NCBI RefSeq assembly: GCF_001039355.2
Contig: NW_019774513.1
Location: 712,329 to 776,328 of the forward strand
Length of the DNA: 64,000 bases
Source of the DNA: Lingula anatina
Taxonomy: Eukaryota > Brachiopoda > Lingulata > Lingulida > Lingulidae
Direction: 5' to 3'
A program made the position numbers and the translations under genes. Of this stretch, positions 11,001 to 26,200 are shown piece after piece (within the stretch, counting starts at the first letter, position 1; every line of letters starts with the position of its first letter). The notes under the pieces are model-generated. The model was given only the letters and a program-made list of their open reading frames with translations, had not been told where the DNA came from and searched no databases.

Positions 11001-14000
11001 AGAACAAATTGTAAAGAATGCTACAGCTAGGATAAAAGATAAAGATATATTTTGGGTCTTAGTTACAGATAAATATTTCAGCAGCATTAAAGGCTTTTAA
11101 CATTAAGAACATTTTTCTTTTAATTTCAAATATTAAGTTAATGCTGTCAGACCCATAGGAGTTGCTGCATGAGTCTAAAGTTGATCAGATGAAATTGATT
11201 TTTAATGCTTTAATTCTTTATGTAATCAAAGAAAAAAATATGAAATTGCTATAATTTCTTTAAAAATAATTTCAGCACTTTTGTCCATTTCTGATATCCT
11301 GCTTACTCTGTTTCTCAGCTTACATGCAACAAAGAACAGCTGAAGCAGATAGAAAGCCGCCTGATCCAAGCAGTCTTGCTGTACAAACGGCGATTAGAAT
11401 GGCTGACCACAGAGAGCCGCAGGATATTTGGCGTCATAGAAGAGCACTGTATATGTATTGTACTGGACATCAAGAACCTGTCCCCACAACAGTTTGACCA
11501 GTACCGGTCAGCCTTTGAAAGAGTCCTGGTGGAACAGGTGGCCCAGATTGCCAAATTTAATTTGATCAGGTAAGAATAGTTCTATATGGCATTATAGTAC
11601 TTTATGCTCCACCTAGATTCTATAAAGAGTATACAAGGTTGATTTTTTATTTTTAAGAGCAAACGTTTTGGTCCACCTTGATCCTAGGTAATTTAATAAT
11701 AGCAGGGGCAGATCCAGAGATATTTTCTGACAGTGTTCCACATTATCTTTGTTGATCCATCCTCCATTTTTTGACCGTCTTCTGACGGAAAAAATTAGGT
11801 ACTCATCAATGTAAACTTGGAAATTTGACCGTCTTCCGGAAGACCCAGAAGACAGCTTCCATCAGCCCCTGAATAGTTCATGTAAATGAGTACTTTTATA
11901 TTAAATGAGCCTGTTTTATAAAAAGTAAGAAAAAGAAACCACCCATGCTTATGTAATCAAGGCTACAGATAACGGCTAAAGAAAAAGCTTTCATAATTTT
12001 AATAATACCACACACCATTTCTTACTTTAAATGTTTGCCATCTTTATTTCAGATCGGCAGCATAAATGATGGATGTTTAATTTTGTCATCTATGTTTCAG
12101 ATCCGCAGAAGACATGGTGATGTTCAAGCCAGAGTTGGTTCCTGTCACCCAGGAAAGCCTGCAGGAAGCCAAGGACTGGCTGTGGAACTTGGACAGGTGT
12201 GCTGCCTTCTCCAACACTGCCACCTGTGAGGCCGTCCTTAAAGCCATGACAGACAGAAACGTGAGTCATTAGATTTCATTGACATTTGAAAATATTGATT
12301 GATTGATTGGTTGATTTGTTTCGTAATTTATTTGTTTGTTGGTCCATTTATTTATTAATTTTTATTAATCATTCATTTATTTATTTCAAATTTGATTAAA
12401 AAAGGGGGAAATGCAGAAAGAGTAGGTGCCATTTAATCATTGAAGTATATGATAAACTGGTGATAATTATCCAGTTTTGTTGTGTTTATTTCTCAGGTTG
12501 AAGCTGTGTACCTGTTTACAGAAGGCTCCGCGTCTGATGGATCCAGAGAACTTCTCAGAACTAAGGTAAATTTATATTTTTATTAAGTTTTATTTTCACA
12601 CTGAGGTTTGTCACCAGTGTCTTCATATAAGTTGAGACTAACTAACAAAGTTATGCCGGCACCAGTGTGTGGCTTTTGATGATTGCCATTGAGTGAAATG
12701 TATTAGCATGGTGTTTGCAAATTACAATCAAATGGATAAATGTATATGTTAAACTCAATCTAATACACACAGTAAATCAATATAAAAATCACACAAAAGC
12801 ATATTTACTTCTGAATCTGTTCTATTAAAATTAATATTTGCTTGTTCAGATGATAACAGACATGGTGAAAACACAGAGAGAGGTAACTGCAGCAGAATAT
12901 TTTATTCTTCACTTTTTCCCCACCTAGCTGTCCCTGTGTTGCACTTGTTATTTTCCTGCAGAATAAATCAGTTTTCTTCTTTTAATCTCGACTACAATAA
13001 ATTATTTTATTTGTGTTTCTATCAGGTTTAAGTGTCAGTGTTTCTTCAAACTACCTGAGAACTCTTTTTAGTGGGATTTGGGAACCATAAGAATGATTTT
13101 CAGCTTTCATCCTATCATAGTTGAAATAGATCCACACATCACCTTTTTGTAATATTTCTGTTTCTAACCCTACCTTGCTTTTCTTGTCTTTTTTTTTTTC
13201 AATCCACATTTTCCACATTAAGTTTTTTTATTTATCTTTTCCTTTGTTTTTTTTAGTTCAGCAACTACATCTTCAAATTATTTTTATTAGAAAATTTATG
13301 CACGATACATTGCAAATTATGACTGCTACCAAGTATTATAAAATAACAGAGTAAAATTATATTAAAGTTTATCACTGCCTTTATAAAGAAATTTCTTAGT
13401 GAAAAGTAAAATGTAAAGTTTCTTATCTGTATTGAATATCGATAAAACATTTGGGATCTGTGTATACTTATGGTTTTGTTTTGTACTGGTAATTTCTGAT
13501 GTGTAAAGATATACAAAATTAGAATAAATTTAATTTTAGCTCCATGGTGGCCCTCTTCCCCTACATGTGGCCTCATACAATGCTACCAGTGTGGAAACAG
13601 TGGGCTTTCTCAAACAACTCTGTGAAGTCACTGGAGGAAAGTAAGTAACAGTCAAATCATAAATTATCAAACTTAATATGACTAATCATGATATATGCTA
13701 TTTATTAAATGAGGATTTTATTTTTAATTATTTTTATGAATTAAAGAAAATCAATTGAATTATTTATGTCCTTATGCATAAAAGCAATGACATTATAAAA
13801 GAAGGACGTATGGCAAGTTTTCATATAATTGAACAAATAATCTTCTGACAGTTATTTTATCACTATAAAAATAGAAACTCAACATTTTAAGACAAATAAT
13901 TGAATTGTATCAACCTATTGCTATGAATATTTTCCATGTGTACCCAGGTTCCATGCCTATGGAGTTATTATGGAGATGGATGCCTATGAGGGTGTACCCG

Positions 14001-16203
14001 TTGACCCCAACACCAACCGTGCCAATATTGTCCTGAAGAGGAAGACATTTGGGGGAGTACCCCAGGGGGCAGGGGTTCGGGAGGATGTCATCAAAGTTTT
14101 TGAGGAGCTGGAGGAGGCTAGGAACACCCTCAGCCAGATCCAGGCACTGATAGAAGACATGCCTGACCAGAAAATGATAGGTATATAATTAGAATAAGCA
14201 ACTAATGATTTTTCTTACCATTGTTTGAGTTTTACTGGTATGTTTAGTTTAGAATGATTTCACTAAAGTGGACGTGATTTTGTGCTGGCATAATCAGATC
14301 TTGGTGGTTGGAATAACCTAATTTTTTTACTCTTTGGTTATAACAAAAAATCAAAACCAAATATATAACACCTACATAATTATTCTATACAAGGACAGTA
14401 CCTTTTGTTTTTAATGGGATATTTTGATGTGATGTTTTGTGCATTGATTTGGTGATGGATTGCTTATAGTAGCTGTGTAGTAATGAGTTTTTAACAAATT
14501 AAAATGCATGTGATTGAAAACTAAACATCTAAGTGGAAGTCTGTAATAAAGATATCAGGTGCAAGAAAACACATAGTTTACCTAATTTTCAACTGTGACA
14601 TATAGTGCAGCGTTTTTCCCATTGTGTGATTTTTTATTAAACAGAGAGGACAAAAAGTGACACTGCTCTCTCCTCCCGGGGTGGCTATGTCCCCAGGAAA
14701 CCACTGATGACCAGACAGAGCTCCATGACAGATACAAGAGGTGACTTTACTGCCCCCTAGTGGTGACCTCTTGTTGTGACCTCTAGTGATGACCTCTAGT
14801 TGTTATCTCTAGCAATGACCTCACCTTCACTGCATGACCTGTTCTTAGTTTATCATTTTTTAAAATTTACTATAACAATGACATGCAGCTTTTTTTCTGA
14901 CAGTTTCTTGCCTTTTTCACAGAAACATTTTAAAATCAGAAGCATCACTTGCCCATAGCACTTGATTTTCCCTTTTTTTTTTCTTGGAAAAAAAATGAAA
15001 TTTTATTGCTTCAAGATATTTGAAATACTGCTTGAACTGATCATAGCATTAATAATGATAATTTATCTGCAATTAGCTCTGTAACTACTCTACTCTGACC
15101 ATGAGATGCTTTTATTCATATCTGTAAGTTCTCCTTATATTTTCAGCACAACTATATATTTTTATCCCACAAGTTAATGCCACTTTAAAGTTTAAGTTTC
15201 CTGCTCTTTTATATGCCTCCTCCAGCTCCGTTCCCTTGCACCTACTAATCTTTTGACCTGTAGTTTTTCTCTTTACTCTAAACTTAAAGGGTAACTCAAC
15301 TTTCTATTTTCAGATTGTATTTTATTTTACTTTAAGCTTTATGCTATTTTCTTTCACATATGTTACTGTACTGCTGTGTAGTATATGATAATCTACCTTT
15401 GTGTGATCATCTAGATTACTAAAATTGATAAATAATGTTTCCAATAAATTTCTTTAATAAACATACATTTTTAAATGTATTAGATCATTTATTTTTATCA
15501 GTTGCATAACGTCATAATTTGGCAAATAAAACATAAAAGGGTGTCTAAAGCAAAATTGTATTTTTCCTCATAATATAAAGTGTATCGGCTGTTTTTCAGG
15601 AAGAAAAGCTGTTGACTACCCTCCTCCTCCCCCCAAGGAGAAGAGTGAGCAGTACATGAGTTCTAAAGAATGGCTAGAAATGAATGGACTGAAGGCTAAG
15701 AAGTTGGGGTTCTATGACATTTTGGGGGGAGTGGCATTTAAACACTGTGATGGCGTGGTGGATCTGAACCAGAAACCAGATTATCATGACTTTCAGACAG
15801 ATGCTGTAAGTTCTGTTTTTTTTTTCTGATTATTCCGTTTTACTGGTCAAACCACATTTGGGCTTTTCTTATCCATTTTAGGAACAATTTGTGTAATTTG
15901 TAAAACATAGCTTTTCATAAATGCACATTCCAAAACTAATTCATTTTACTATTAATATTAACATTATCATCACACAAATTGTATGATCTTTTTTCTTTTA
16001 TATTGTAAAGAAATGCTGGATGATAATTTTTATCATTTCTTATACCAGAGAGTCCAGCCTAAGCTCATCAATGCAAGATACTGTGATAAATTTGCTCATG
16101 TGAAGTGGAAGAACGGGAAAGTCGTTCACGTGCAGGTGACGCCTGAGGTGCACAGGAGTTACGAACGCCGCGTGAACGTGGTGCTAGACAGTCTGCAGCA
16201 AAG
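8076..16203 (+). other. VWA3B N-terminal region
   Basis: The first visible exon is entered mid-sequence and reads GLKRNRLDTHSIMPIIGFKH. The next continues DYDYALKKPISSRYGEGMF, the usual VWA3 pattern in which a GLK..L..I...FKH unit precedes a KPISSRYGEG stretch. Exon 11319-11569 gives a helical segment plus a beta strand (HCICIVLDIKNLSP). Exons 12101-13640 read like a degenerate VWA-type fold: AVYLFTEGSASDGS, then LPLHVASYNATS. A second WLEMNGLKAKKLGFYDILG unit is in exon 15600-15805. Whether the first VWA-like fold still binds metal is doubtful, because no clear DxSxS is seen there. Confidence 0.6.
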
Positions 16204-18242
16204 GTAATCTTTTTATTTATTTGTTGCTCTTGGGAATGATTATCAAGTGTTAAAAATAGTGTGATGATTCCGTGAAGTAGGTATAGCTGAGATATCACCT
16301 GAACTGTTTTGTTTTATAAACAGAGTTGGTTATTTACATTTTAATTTGTTTAGGGATTAATTTTTATGCATTCATTTTATTCTGATGTTTTTCTTTTCCA
16401 ACTGTCTAAAATGTGATAAATATCAAAATTAATGAACTGTATGAGTAGATATGATAAAATCAAACAACACATGTTTGTATTTGATGAAATGCCTGTGTTT
16501 TCCAGTGGCGGAGGAGGCAGGTGAGACTGTGCAGTGGCTAAAACTTGATGCCTTTTGATGTTTTCTTACCCAGAGATCTAGCAGAAAGGATTTATTTTAT
16601 TTTCTTTTTTAATACAGGAAAATGCATTCCTCATATTCCATTCTTATAAATCTTTGATTTTTTATGATTTCATTTTCTGTTTTGTATCTGTTTCCAGCTT
16701 GGGTGGTTTGCAGAAGATATGTTCTTGCCTCTTTATTTCAGTTTCTGCATGCCTTTGGATTCGTAACATCTGTATCAACAACCGCTCTTGACTTGATATC
16801 AATGTCAACAAACCATTGTTGTCCTGATAGTCAAACATTTCATTTGACATCTGAACTTACAGTCAAGAATTATTTGCTTCATTTGTTGTTGTTCTGTTGT
16901 TGTGCCCTATTCTCCCAGCATCCATTATAAAACTATTTGCTGACCTGGATTTGCATGTATTCCAGGATTGACTGGCTGCAGCAGGGAAGTAGGGAACTAT
17001 TTGGTACAGTGATTGAGGACCAGATCTACATCCTGATAGACACCTCTGGTTCCATGGCTCCTAGCATACAGTTTGTGAAGGATAAACTCTTTGTACTGAT
17101 GCAGGTAGGATAAGTAATGAAAAATGTCCATGTTGTTTCTATTTTTTTCCCAAATTCTTTTATCCTACTCGTCTGCAGTAATGCTTGACCTCCCCCTTCA
17201 GCCACAGCTTAAAAAATATTTAAAGCAAGGAATTTAAATCTATAATGGATAGCTGTTATTTTTTGGGCTAAGATTTACATGGTGTTTTTAAATATTTTTG
17301 CAGATTATTAAATAGAAAAAATCTTAATATGTTGAAACGTAACTGTAGGCTTTTATTTAAGCGATCGATTCAGAAAAATTTGAACCTTTGAAAATTTCAA
17401 ACCTCAAACTCTTTTTTTATGAATTTACAGGAGCAGCTGAGACACAAACAGAAGTTCAATCTAGTCAGTTTTAACAGTAAGATCAGCCCCTGGAAGGACA
17501 GGTGTGTGGAGGTGAATGAGAAGAACCTGCAGGCAGCCTGGACCTGGATCAAGAACCTGGAATGTGTCGGCTCAACTAACACACTGGCTGCACTACAGTT
17601 TGCTCTGGCAGACCATGCCACACAGGCTGTGTACTTGTTAACTGATGGCAGGCCAGATCAGGTATTTGTTTATATAGACATGATGATTATAATAGGATCA
17701 GACTTTGGATAATGACAGACTTAAATAGCACTGTTTGAATTAGTGAACTGAAGACTAGTGAACTGGCACCTGCCACTTTACCATTCAGATTGTGACAAAA
17801 ATAGTGCCTTATTTTTATCAACTGATTTACTTAATAGTTTGAATATTTTCCCTTCCTCCTCAGCCACCAAGGTCAATCCTGGCACAGGTCCAGCTCCAGC
17901 ACGCCGTGCCGCTGCACACCATCTCGTTCAACTGCTCAGACAAGGAGGCCAACCAGTTCCTGTGTCAGTTGGCCAAGGACACTGGGGGGCGCTACCACTA
18001 CTACTCTGAACACGGCCAGGACCCAGACAACCCCTCACCATGGGAGGTAGGTGTACCTCTGGGGTCCTGTGGGGTCTCTTTGTTAGCTGATGGTCTAGTG
18101 ATACAAATTTGGTTGAATTTTGGTCAGATTTCTGGACTACAGTTGTACTTGTTTGAACTGACCTGTAATATCCCATGCTGTTTGTAGTAAATTAATATAG
18201 TAAAACATCTAGACTGTATATTCTGTCTTTTTAAATTTAACT

Positions 18243-18305
<63 letters not shown>

Positions 18306-20187
18306 TCCTTTTTGGTTGGGTGGAGAGGGGGGTTATTGATATATTGAACCCAAAGTGACAATGAGAAACTGGAAGAGATCTTGATTATATTTATCCTTCA
18401 TTATTTCCTGCCTTTCAGAGTGAAGACATTCGACTCCTGAGAAAAGAACTAGAGCTGGGTAAAGAAAACCTACAAAAGATAGCCGATCTCAGAGATGAGT
18501 GCGCTGCCTTAGCCTGGAAGAAAGAAAATGTCCGCTCCTGCAGCAAAAACCACAAGCTATCCTCCACGGATCGCGTGTCCACTGTCCCGGCTCTCAACCC
18601 CTCCGAGCTTTACAGGTCACCTGGATCTAACAGACCCAAGAGTGCCACAGGGTATAGATCTACCAGCCACAGCACCCCCACCCCACCGCCACGCCCGTCC
18701 TCAGCCACAGGGTACAGACCCCGGTCAGCAGGGGCCGGAGGACGGTCAGCTAGAAATCGAACAGTGAGCTGCCCGCGGCCTGCCAGTGCCAGAAGACCTT
18801 TGGTTGCAGGTGGGTTGGGTACATGATAGGTTCTTTATATAAGATTATAATGAGTTAAAGAGAACTGTATAGAAAGAAATGTTTTATAAGACTAAATGTA
18901 AATTTTTTAAAGTTATTGTACATTTGCATTTGTCAAATAAATAACAAGCTATTCATAAAATGTATTAATGAAATATATTCAAATGCATGTACAGAATGAT
19001 CGACATTATTGAATTATTTAAAATTTACCAAACAAGATTTTATATTTAACCAGTTCTTTAAGTCTCTTTAAGTCTTTAGATTTAAGTAGCAGTATTTACA
19101 TGCTATGCCATTTGTAATAAATGCGCATGTATAACTACTAGTTGGACCTATTCTCTCTACAGGTCATACCAGAACTAGTCTCCTCCGTACCCTGAGTAGC
19201 AGTGCCAGGTTCTCCTCCAATGAGTGGCTGCTCCCTGAAACCAGAGAACTGTTTGATAAACAGGCTAAGAGACTGGAAGAAGGTCAGTGCTCATGTAGTA
19301 TTAACCAATATTACCATATATATTGTTTTTATTTCACAGTATGAAAACTGCTCAATAAGTATTATTTTTAAAAATACATTATGACATAGAAATTGAAATT
19401 AAAAACTTGGGTATAATTTTTAAAAATATGTCTCGACATCATTTTACTTTAAAAGGTTAGGTTTTATACATGAAAAATATTGTCTGCAATTGAATTTTAT
19501 GTCATCAGTAAATATTTTGTTTAAATCTTTACAGAGGTTGAGGGAAAAGTTGTAATTGAAAAGAAAAGAAAAAAGAGGGTGTCAAAGTAAGTATTGTGAA
19601 ATTTTTTTTAAATGATAAATCATACATTAAGCACAAATCATTCCAGATAAGTATTCATAAGTCTCAGTCATTACTCCAATGTCAAGTTTTTTTTTCTGTT
19701 GCAACAAATAACACAAAGCCTCTTAAGAATATGATGATATATTTCCAAATTTTCAAATATTGCTTTCTACTTCCAGCCCAAACAACATGTCTGCTAAGAT
19801 GTGGCTGAAGCACAATGGCTTACTGGCTAAGAAACTGACCATCCTTGATGCTCTGGCGCCCACCATGATAGAACAGAACGCAAAACATATCCCCGTCCTA
19901 GACGCCTACGCACTGTCCAAAGTTTTTGATGATGTAAGTTTCTTTAATTGAATTTTTTTCGAGTCATATATTTTCTGTTATTACAAACTGGCTTTGTTTT
20001 ACTAAGGAATTTTATTTGCAACATACTTTGTTGATTGAGGGATGGCTCTTCAGTTTTAACAGATTGCCTTTTTTCACTGGAATTGTGTATTTGAACTTTT
20101 TATTTTTTTCTCCGAAGATTAGTTGTTGAAAATGCCAGAATTTTATCCAGATTGGTGCATTTTATATTTACACTTAAATGTATAAAT

Positions 20188-20230
<43 letters not shown>

Positions 20231-23200
20231 CTGCTTTCAGTCTATGCCATTTGCTCATGTTTCCAACAGAAGACACATTCACTTGGTGAACCCAGACTCT
20301 GTTGATCTCAAGGCATATGAAAATAAAGTGTCTGCTGCTGTTGAAAAATACAAAAAGTAAGTAAAACTTCTGAATGCAAATCAGCTTGTTTTCAAGATCA
20401 AAAGTATTATTAAATATTTATTGATTTTGAAAACAATATTTGATTCTTTAGATGCGAACAACATCATTACAGTTTATCAGTTTAGGTTTGGAAATATCAA
20501 TTTTTGCAACCCGAGAAATAAATTAAAGCTCAAGAGAAAAATCAGTTTGGTTATTTATGTAAACACTCTGTGGGTGTAAAATTTTTTCTGAAAAATACAT
20601 ATTTGGTTTTAAGGTTTGTCTTCTATATTCTTATCTAGTTTTTAACTCAATTTCAGACGTCTGGATGCAATGGTTTGGAAAGCATTGCCCGCCACTGAAA
20701 GGGAACAGTAAGTTGATTTCATGCCTCATATTAAACTACCATTTGCATGATGAATGATTTACTAGTATAGCTGACTATGTTCTTGTGTTATATACTAAAA
20801 AGTAAAGAACATATTTGCAATGTTAGTATAGGCAGTAAAAACAATCAGAATATTTATATCAGTGATTATTTTCAGTACTCAAAATATTGCTTATCTCTAC
20901 TGATTTGATTTGTATGACATTGCATAAGTTTGTAGTAAACAAATGTTTTTTCTACAAGAATTTGATAAAAGATAATTCTCTATCATTTATTAAAGAAAGT
21001 ATAATCGTATTAAGTAATTCACACATGCTGATGCAAAAGATACATACATAGTAAATAATAATACTCTACCCATTGAGTTCACTTTCTACTCCACTCTTCA
21101 CCCAGATTTGGCAGCACTGAACCCATATCATTTGAGGACAACAAGCTGGCACTGCTGCAAGCTCTGGAGAGGTGCGGATGGCCGGTGAAAGAGAGCGACA
21201 TCTTAGCCATGGAGGGCGAGATTTCTCAAGGCAGGAAGTATCTTCTTCAGTCCGAGGGCTTGAGAAAGGCTTCAGAAAAGCATGGCCACATTGGCTGCTC
21301 AGAAAAATCAGAATCAGAGAATGATGATGCCTCAAGTGTGGCATCAAGTCCAAGGTCAATGTCATCCAAAGGGTCAAAGTCATCAAAAGGGTCAAGGTCA
21401 CCCAAAGGGTCACAGACAAAGTCACCCCGGGGCAGTGTGGCTAGCAGTAAGGATTATGAGGTTAGTTAAGGCTGCAGCAAGCATGAAGCATTAGATTAAC
21501 AGTTTAGTCGCCTATTAGTACTACTAAAATATTATATGAAGATGGATACGCAAATACCAGGACTTCTTAATATTAACTGTAAAAGGAACTGCATGATAGA
21601 GAGGAAGCTGTCATCTTAACCATTAGTAGCAAACATATTATGCTTCTTATAATAATAACAACCCACATTTATCAGTCTAATTATATGCATGTTTTAAGAC
21701 TCCTGTAAATTCATTTAAGACATTTTTTATTTGGCTGATGAATTTTAATTCATTTTTTAACTTTTTGGGGTTGTGAACTAAAAAACACGTGTGAAAACCC
21801 ATTTTTTATTTATTTTTTATTATTATTGTAAGTAGGCCCCTGATTATTTGGATGCTGTTTTATTATTCATACAGAAAATTAAGAGAGGAAAAAAGTGATT
21901 GATTAATTTTGAGCATAATTTTTAATTTAATAGAAGCTGGGAGTTCTAGAAAAGTGCTCCCAGTCTTTAATATTCTATTTTCATTATCAGAAATAATTTA
22001 ATATATAATGCATTCTGATAATGTAATACTTTATCCTTGAAGTTAAATGTATCTGCAAAACTGCCTATAATAACCTAAATATTTTATCTGTGATATCAGA
22101 TGGTGGAGGAGTATTTGATATATTTTAACATAAAGCATTTTATATCATTTGATACATATAACAATAATATAACTATAATATATTACATGTTAACTTTGAA
22201 CTCTAAAATCTGTAGTGACTGCAAATATAAAATAATCCATTCCAAATAAGAAATGTTCATATTGAAAAAGATATTACATATTAATAGACTATGTAAAATG
22301 TTAAAAACAGCAGTGTATAATTTCAGACAAACTTTTTTGGAATGGATTATCCTTATTTTAACAATTTCGCCACAGCTGTAATTTGCTCAAGTGTGTAAGT
22401 GGTAAATGGTTGCATTGTAAACCCATTCTATTTGGAATACCTATGCCTACACATGTATTATCTAGTCAGATACTTAGGGTTAGGGTTGACAACTGCATTT
22501 GGTCCTTCAAGGCTTTGCTAGTCATATGTATATCTGGTATATACACATATTGTGCTATTGGATATATGGGATTCATTTGCCATAAACTTCACCATGACGC
22601 AGTCTATATATAGTATGCAAATTTTTCTTATCATTTTAATAATAATGTGGCACAGCTGATAGAATGATAAGCAAAAAAATCATTTTAACTAGTACTATTC
22701 TTTTGTACCAAGTTCTCCATGTTGAATTGTGATATTTTTCACTTTTACAAACATAATTGGTCAGTATCTCCTCATCCATTGATAAACATATTTTATACCA
22801 TGTGACATACCTTGTGACTTGTAGAACTCTAATGAATTCTACTTGTACAAACCTGAATCTGTTTAACTGTTTCAGCACACATGGCTGTTCAGATTCAAAT
22901 TAAATCAAGTATCAGGAAAACTAGAAGCTAAACCCGTGAAAAAACGGAGAACAGACTCATGCAACTGTTTATCAAAAACTCTCTATGCAGTTGTAACATG
23001 ACTTCACTCAGTGGACTTCAGTTGACTTTGACATTTTTGTTTTGTTTTACTTCACAGTATTATTATTTTCACTCAAATTTTTAAGTTGCTCTTGTGTAAG
23101 GTAGGGCTTAAATGCCACAAGTTTTTAATTTGCCTTGTGGTATTTTTTCTGATCATTTGAGACATTTTTGCAGAAAGTGTAAATTTTGCCATTGAATTAT

Positions 23201-26200
23201 TTTTAGAAATTATTTTTTCACATTCTTTAGTTTTCATTTTTTTCTACTTTTTTACTGTTGTCATAATGGTATACAGCAATAACACATTTGAGTGAAAAAA
23301 TTGGACTTGTGTAATCATAGATAAACCATTTAGAAGGCCTGATTGGATGCCATCTTTGAAAATAAGGGGGTTGGCAAGTTCATGAAGATGGTGATTGATC
23401 ACTTGATTAAAAAGAAAAAATATCATTTAAAACATTTCACAGACTTTTCTTGGACAATGTATCACAGTTTGTTTTGCCTGCTTCAAATTGATGATATCAA
23501 TGAAATGGCTTGAAATTTGACTGCAATAAAATCTATTAATTTGAAATGTGCTTTGTGTTGATTGTGACATTAATTATCCATAATTCCAAACAAGTTCTGT
23601 AACAGTTCTGTAAATATCTGGTAGGGAGAAGGAGCAAATGCAGTTTGTCAGGTTACAATGAGATATTGTTGATTTAAAGATTTAAATGTTGAGCCTAATC
23701 TGAATGCATATTTGATTAACTAATAGATAATAATTTCCTCTGATTGTTGTGTATGCTTTTGGTGGAAACCTAGTACTTAATTGTTGACTAGATATTATTC
23801 TTTTTTTTCTAATAATTGGCATCACTATTGAATTTGAGACCAAACGGAAATTCATCAGATTCTATGACTTAGTTTAAGAAAAGTGTGGATATCTGGAAAT
23901 TCATAATGAAAATATGCAAACTGAGGGCTGATTTGGAGTTGAGCATAGGTAAAATGAAAAATGAACAATCAGTTTTATTTTATGAGCATACTGGTAAGTT
24001 CAAAAATGAAAAATCTCAATCCAAAATTCATTTTGTTTCACAAGGATATAATGATATTCATGTTCAGCCTAAAGTAATCTGTACGTATGCAGCTAACGGC
24101 TTGGCTAGCATCCAATCTAAAGAAAACCACTGAAACTCCTGACCAAAAATAAAAATCCAAGAAACAAGTGAAAAGAAGGTATATTTCTCAGACGGATTTG
24201 AGAAAAAAATGCCTTACAGCCAAAAGAAATTTAAGTAAAAAATGATCCTGACAAAATGCGTTGCTCCTTCTCTAGGGCCTTGGTGAGGCTATTCAGTCCA
24301 AGAGTGTGAAGGAGAAAGATAAAGTATTGTCCAGTCCGGCCACACAGCGTAAGGTCAGAAAGGTACTGGACACTCTACGTGGACAAAGTGTAATAGCCAG
24401 GCTAGAAACAGATGGACTTTATTATCCTGGTGAGTGGCTAAATTGGTGGAAAGAAATACAATATTCTTGAACTAAATTTTAAAATGATTAATTTAGAAAA
24501 TATATGACAAAAGAAAATGAAAAACTGTCATGTTGTCAGTTATTTGTTATTTGGAATGAGAAATTTGATTTGGATTTTTTATATCCACTATAAATCGGAT
24601 TCTAATGGAAAAAAGTAAGCAAACTGCTTGTGTTTGGAAGTATTTTAAAAGGGAATTTTCTTGACCAACTGGGGGAGGGAGTAAAATGCCCACTATTTCA
24701 GGATAAGAAATTACTGGCTACAGGTCTTCTCTTTTACCAGGCTGATTTACTTTCAAATATTAAAACATAGACCTTGATATGCCTTCACTGTTTTAGTAAA
24801 TTTGGACCAGCTCATGGGGGTGATAATTTTAAAGGTAAATTTCCTTATCCCAACTATCTTTGTTACAGGCATGGTGATAAAGTGCACAGACTCCAGGCAT
24901 GCTCTAGTGGAGCTCCATGACAACGGTAAACACAGGATAGCCACCAGATTTATCATACCTACAGGGGGTGCTGTGTCAAGACCTCCTTTGAGGGTATGTT
25001 CGTATTTTTATATTACTTGTTCTTGCATGGAACTCTCAGTTGTTAACTTTTTGGAAATAGAGCTTTTAAAAATGAAGTATATTAGTCTTTGGCCTTAAAT
25101 CATTAGGGTTTGAAACGTAGCATCAAAAAAATAACTTTTATTGCAAAAAAAGAGAACTTGAAAAGTTTGAAATTCTTAATATTAATGGAACTTATCTTTT
25201 TGTATCTAAAATTTTATGATTGAATGAATTAAGTAGCTGTCTAAGTAAGATTAATTAAGTTCACACATTGAATAAATAAAAAATGAAGCAAAGATTATTA
25301 GTCAGTTGTAACACATAGATTTGTAGAGATTATAACTGATTCAGAAATAAGATTTAATTAAATGAAAATGTACCTCAGTCAAACAATACTGTATCTTTTG
25401 CAGGAAGGAGATTACGTTCTAGCCAGGGTGAAGAATTCTGAGACAGAGAGGGAGTGTTATGTCCCTGGTATAGTACAGGTTACTCCACTGAGATCTATGG
25501 ATCAAGCCAGGTTTTTTACTGTACAGCTTTACACTGGGCAGGAGGTGGGTACAGGGTGCAACAAAATTATATAGTCACAACTTTACTGTACAGCTTTACA
25601 CTGGGCAGGAGGTGGGTACAGGGTGCAACAAAATTATATAGTCACAACTTTACTGTACAGCTTTACACTGGGCAGGAGGTGGGTACAGGGTGCAACAAAA
25701 TTATATAGTCACAACTTTACTGTACAGCTTTACACTGGGCAGGAGGTGGGTACAGGGTGCAACAAAATTATATAGTCACAACTTTACTGTACAGCTTTAC
25801 ACTGGGCAGGAGGTGGGTACAGGGTGCAACAAAATTATATAGTCACAACTTTACTGTACAGCTTTACACTGGGCAGGAGGTGGGTACAGGGTGCAACAAA
25901 ATTATATAGTCACAACTTTACTGTACAGCTTTACACTGGGCAGGAGGTGGGTACAGGGTGCAACAAAATTATATAGTCACAACTTTACTGTACAGCTTTA
26001 CACTGGGCAGGAGGTGGGTACAGGGTGCAACAAAATTATATAGTCACAACTTTACTGTACAGCTTTACACTGGGCAGGAGGTGGGTACAGGGTGCAACAA
26101 AATTATATAGTCACAACTTTACTGTACAGCTTTACACTGGGCAGGAGGTGGGTACAGGGTGCAACAAAATTATATAGTCACAACTTTACTGTACAGCTTT

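Noticed and set aside
12050-12100. Upstream acceptor TTTCAG/ATCGGCAG resembling the true one at 12101
   Set aside because: Its use leads to a stop within four codons in the required phase; the downstream acceptor keeps the frame.
21066-21425. 119-codon minus-strand frame rich in MTL-type repeats
   Set aside because: It is the antisense of a VWA3B coding exon with serine/lysine repeats; the VWA3B frame is supported by splice phase.
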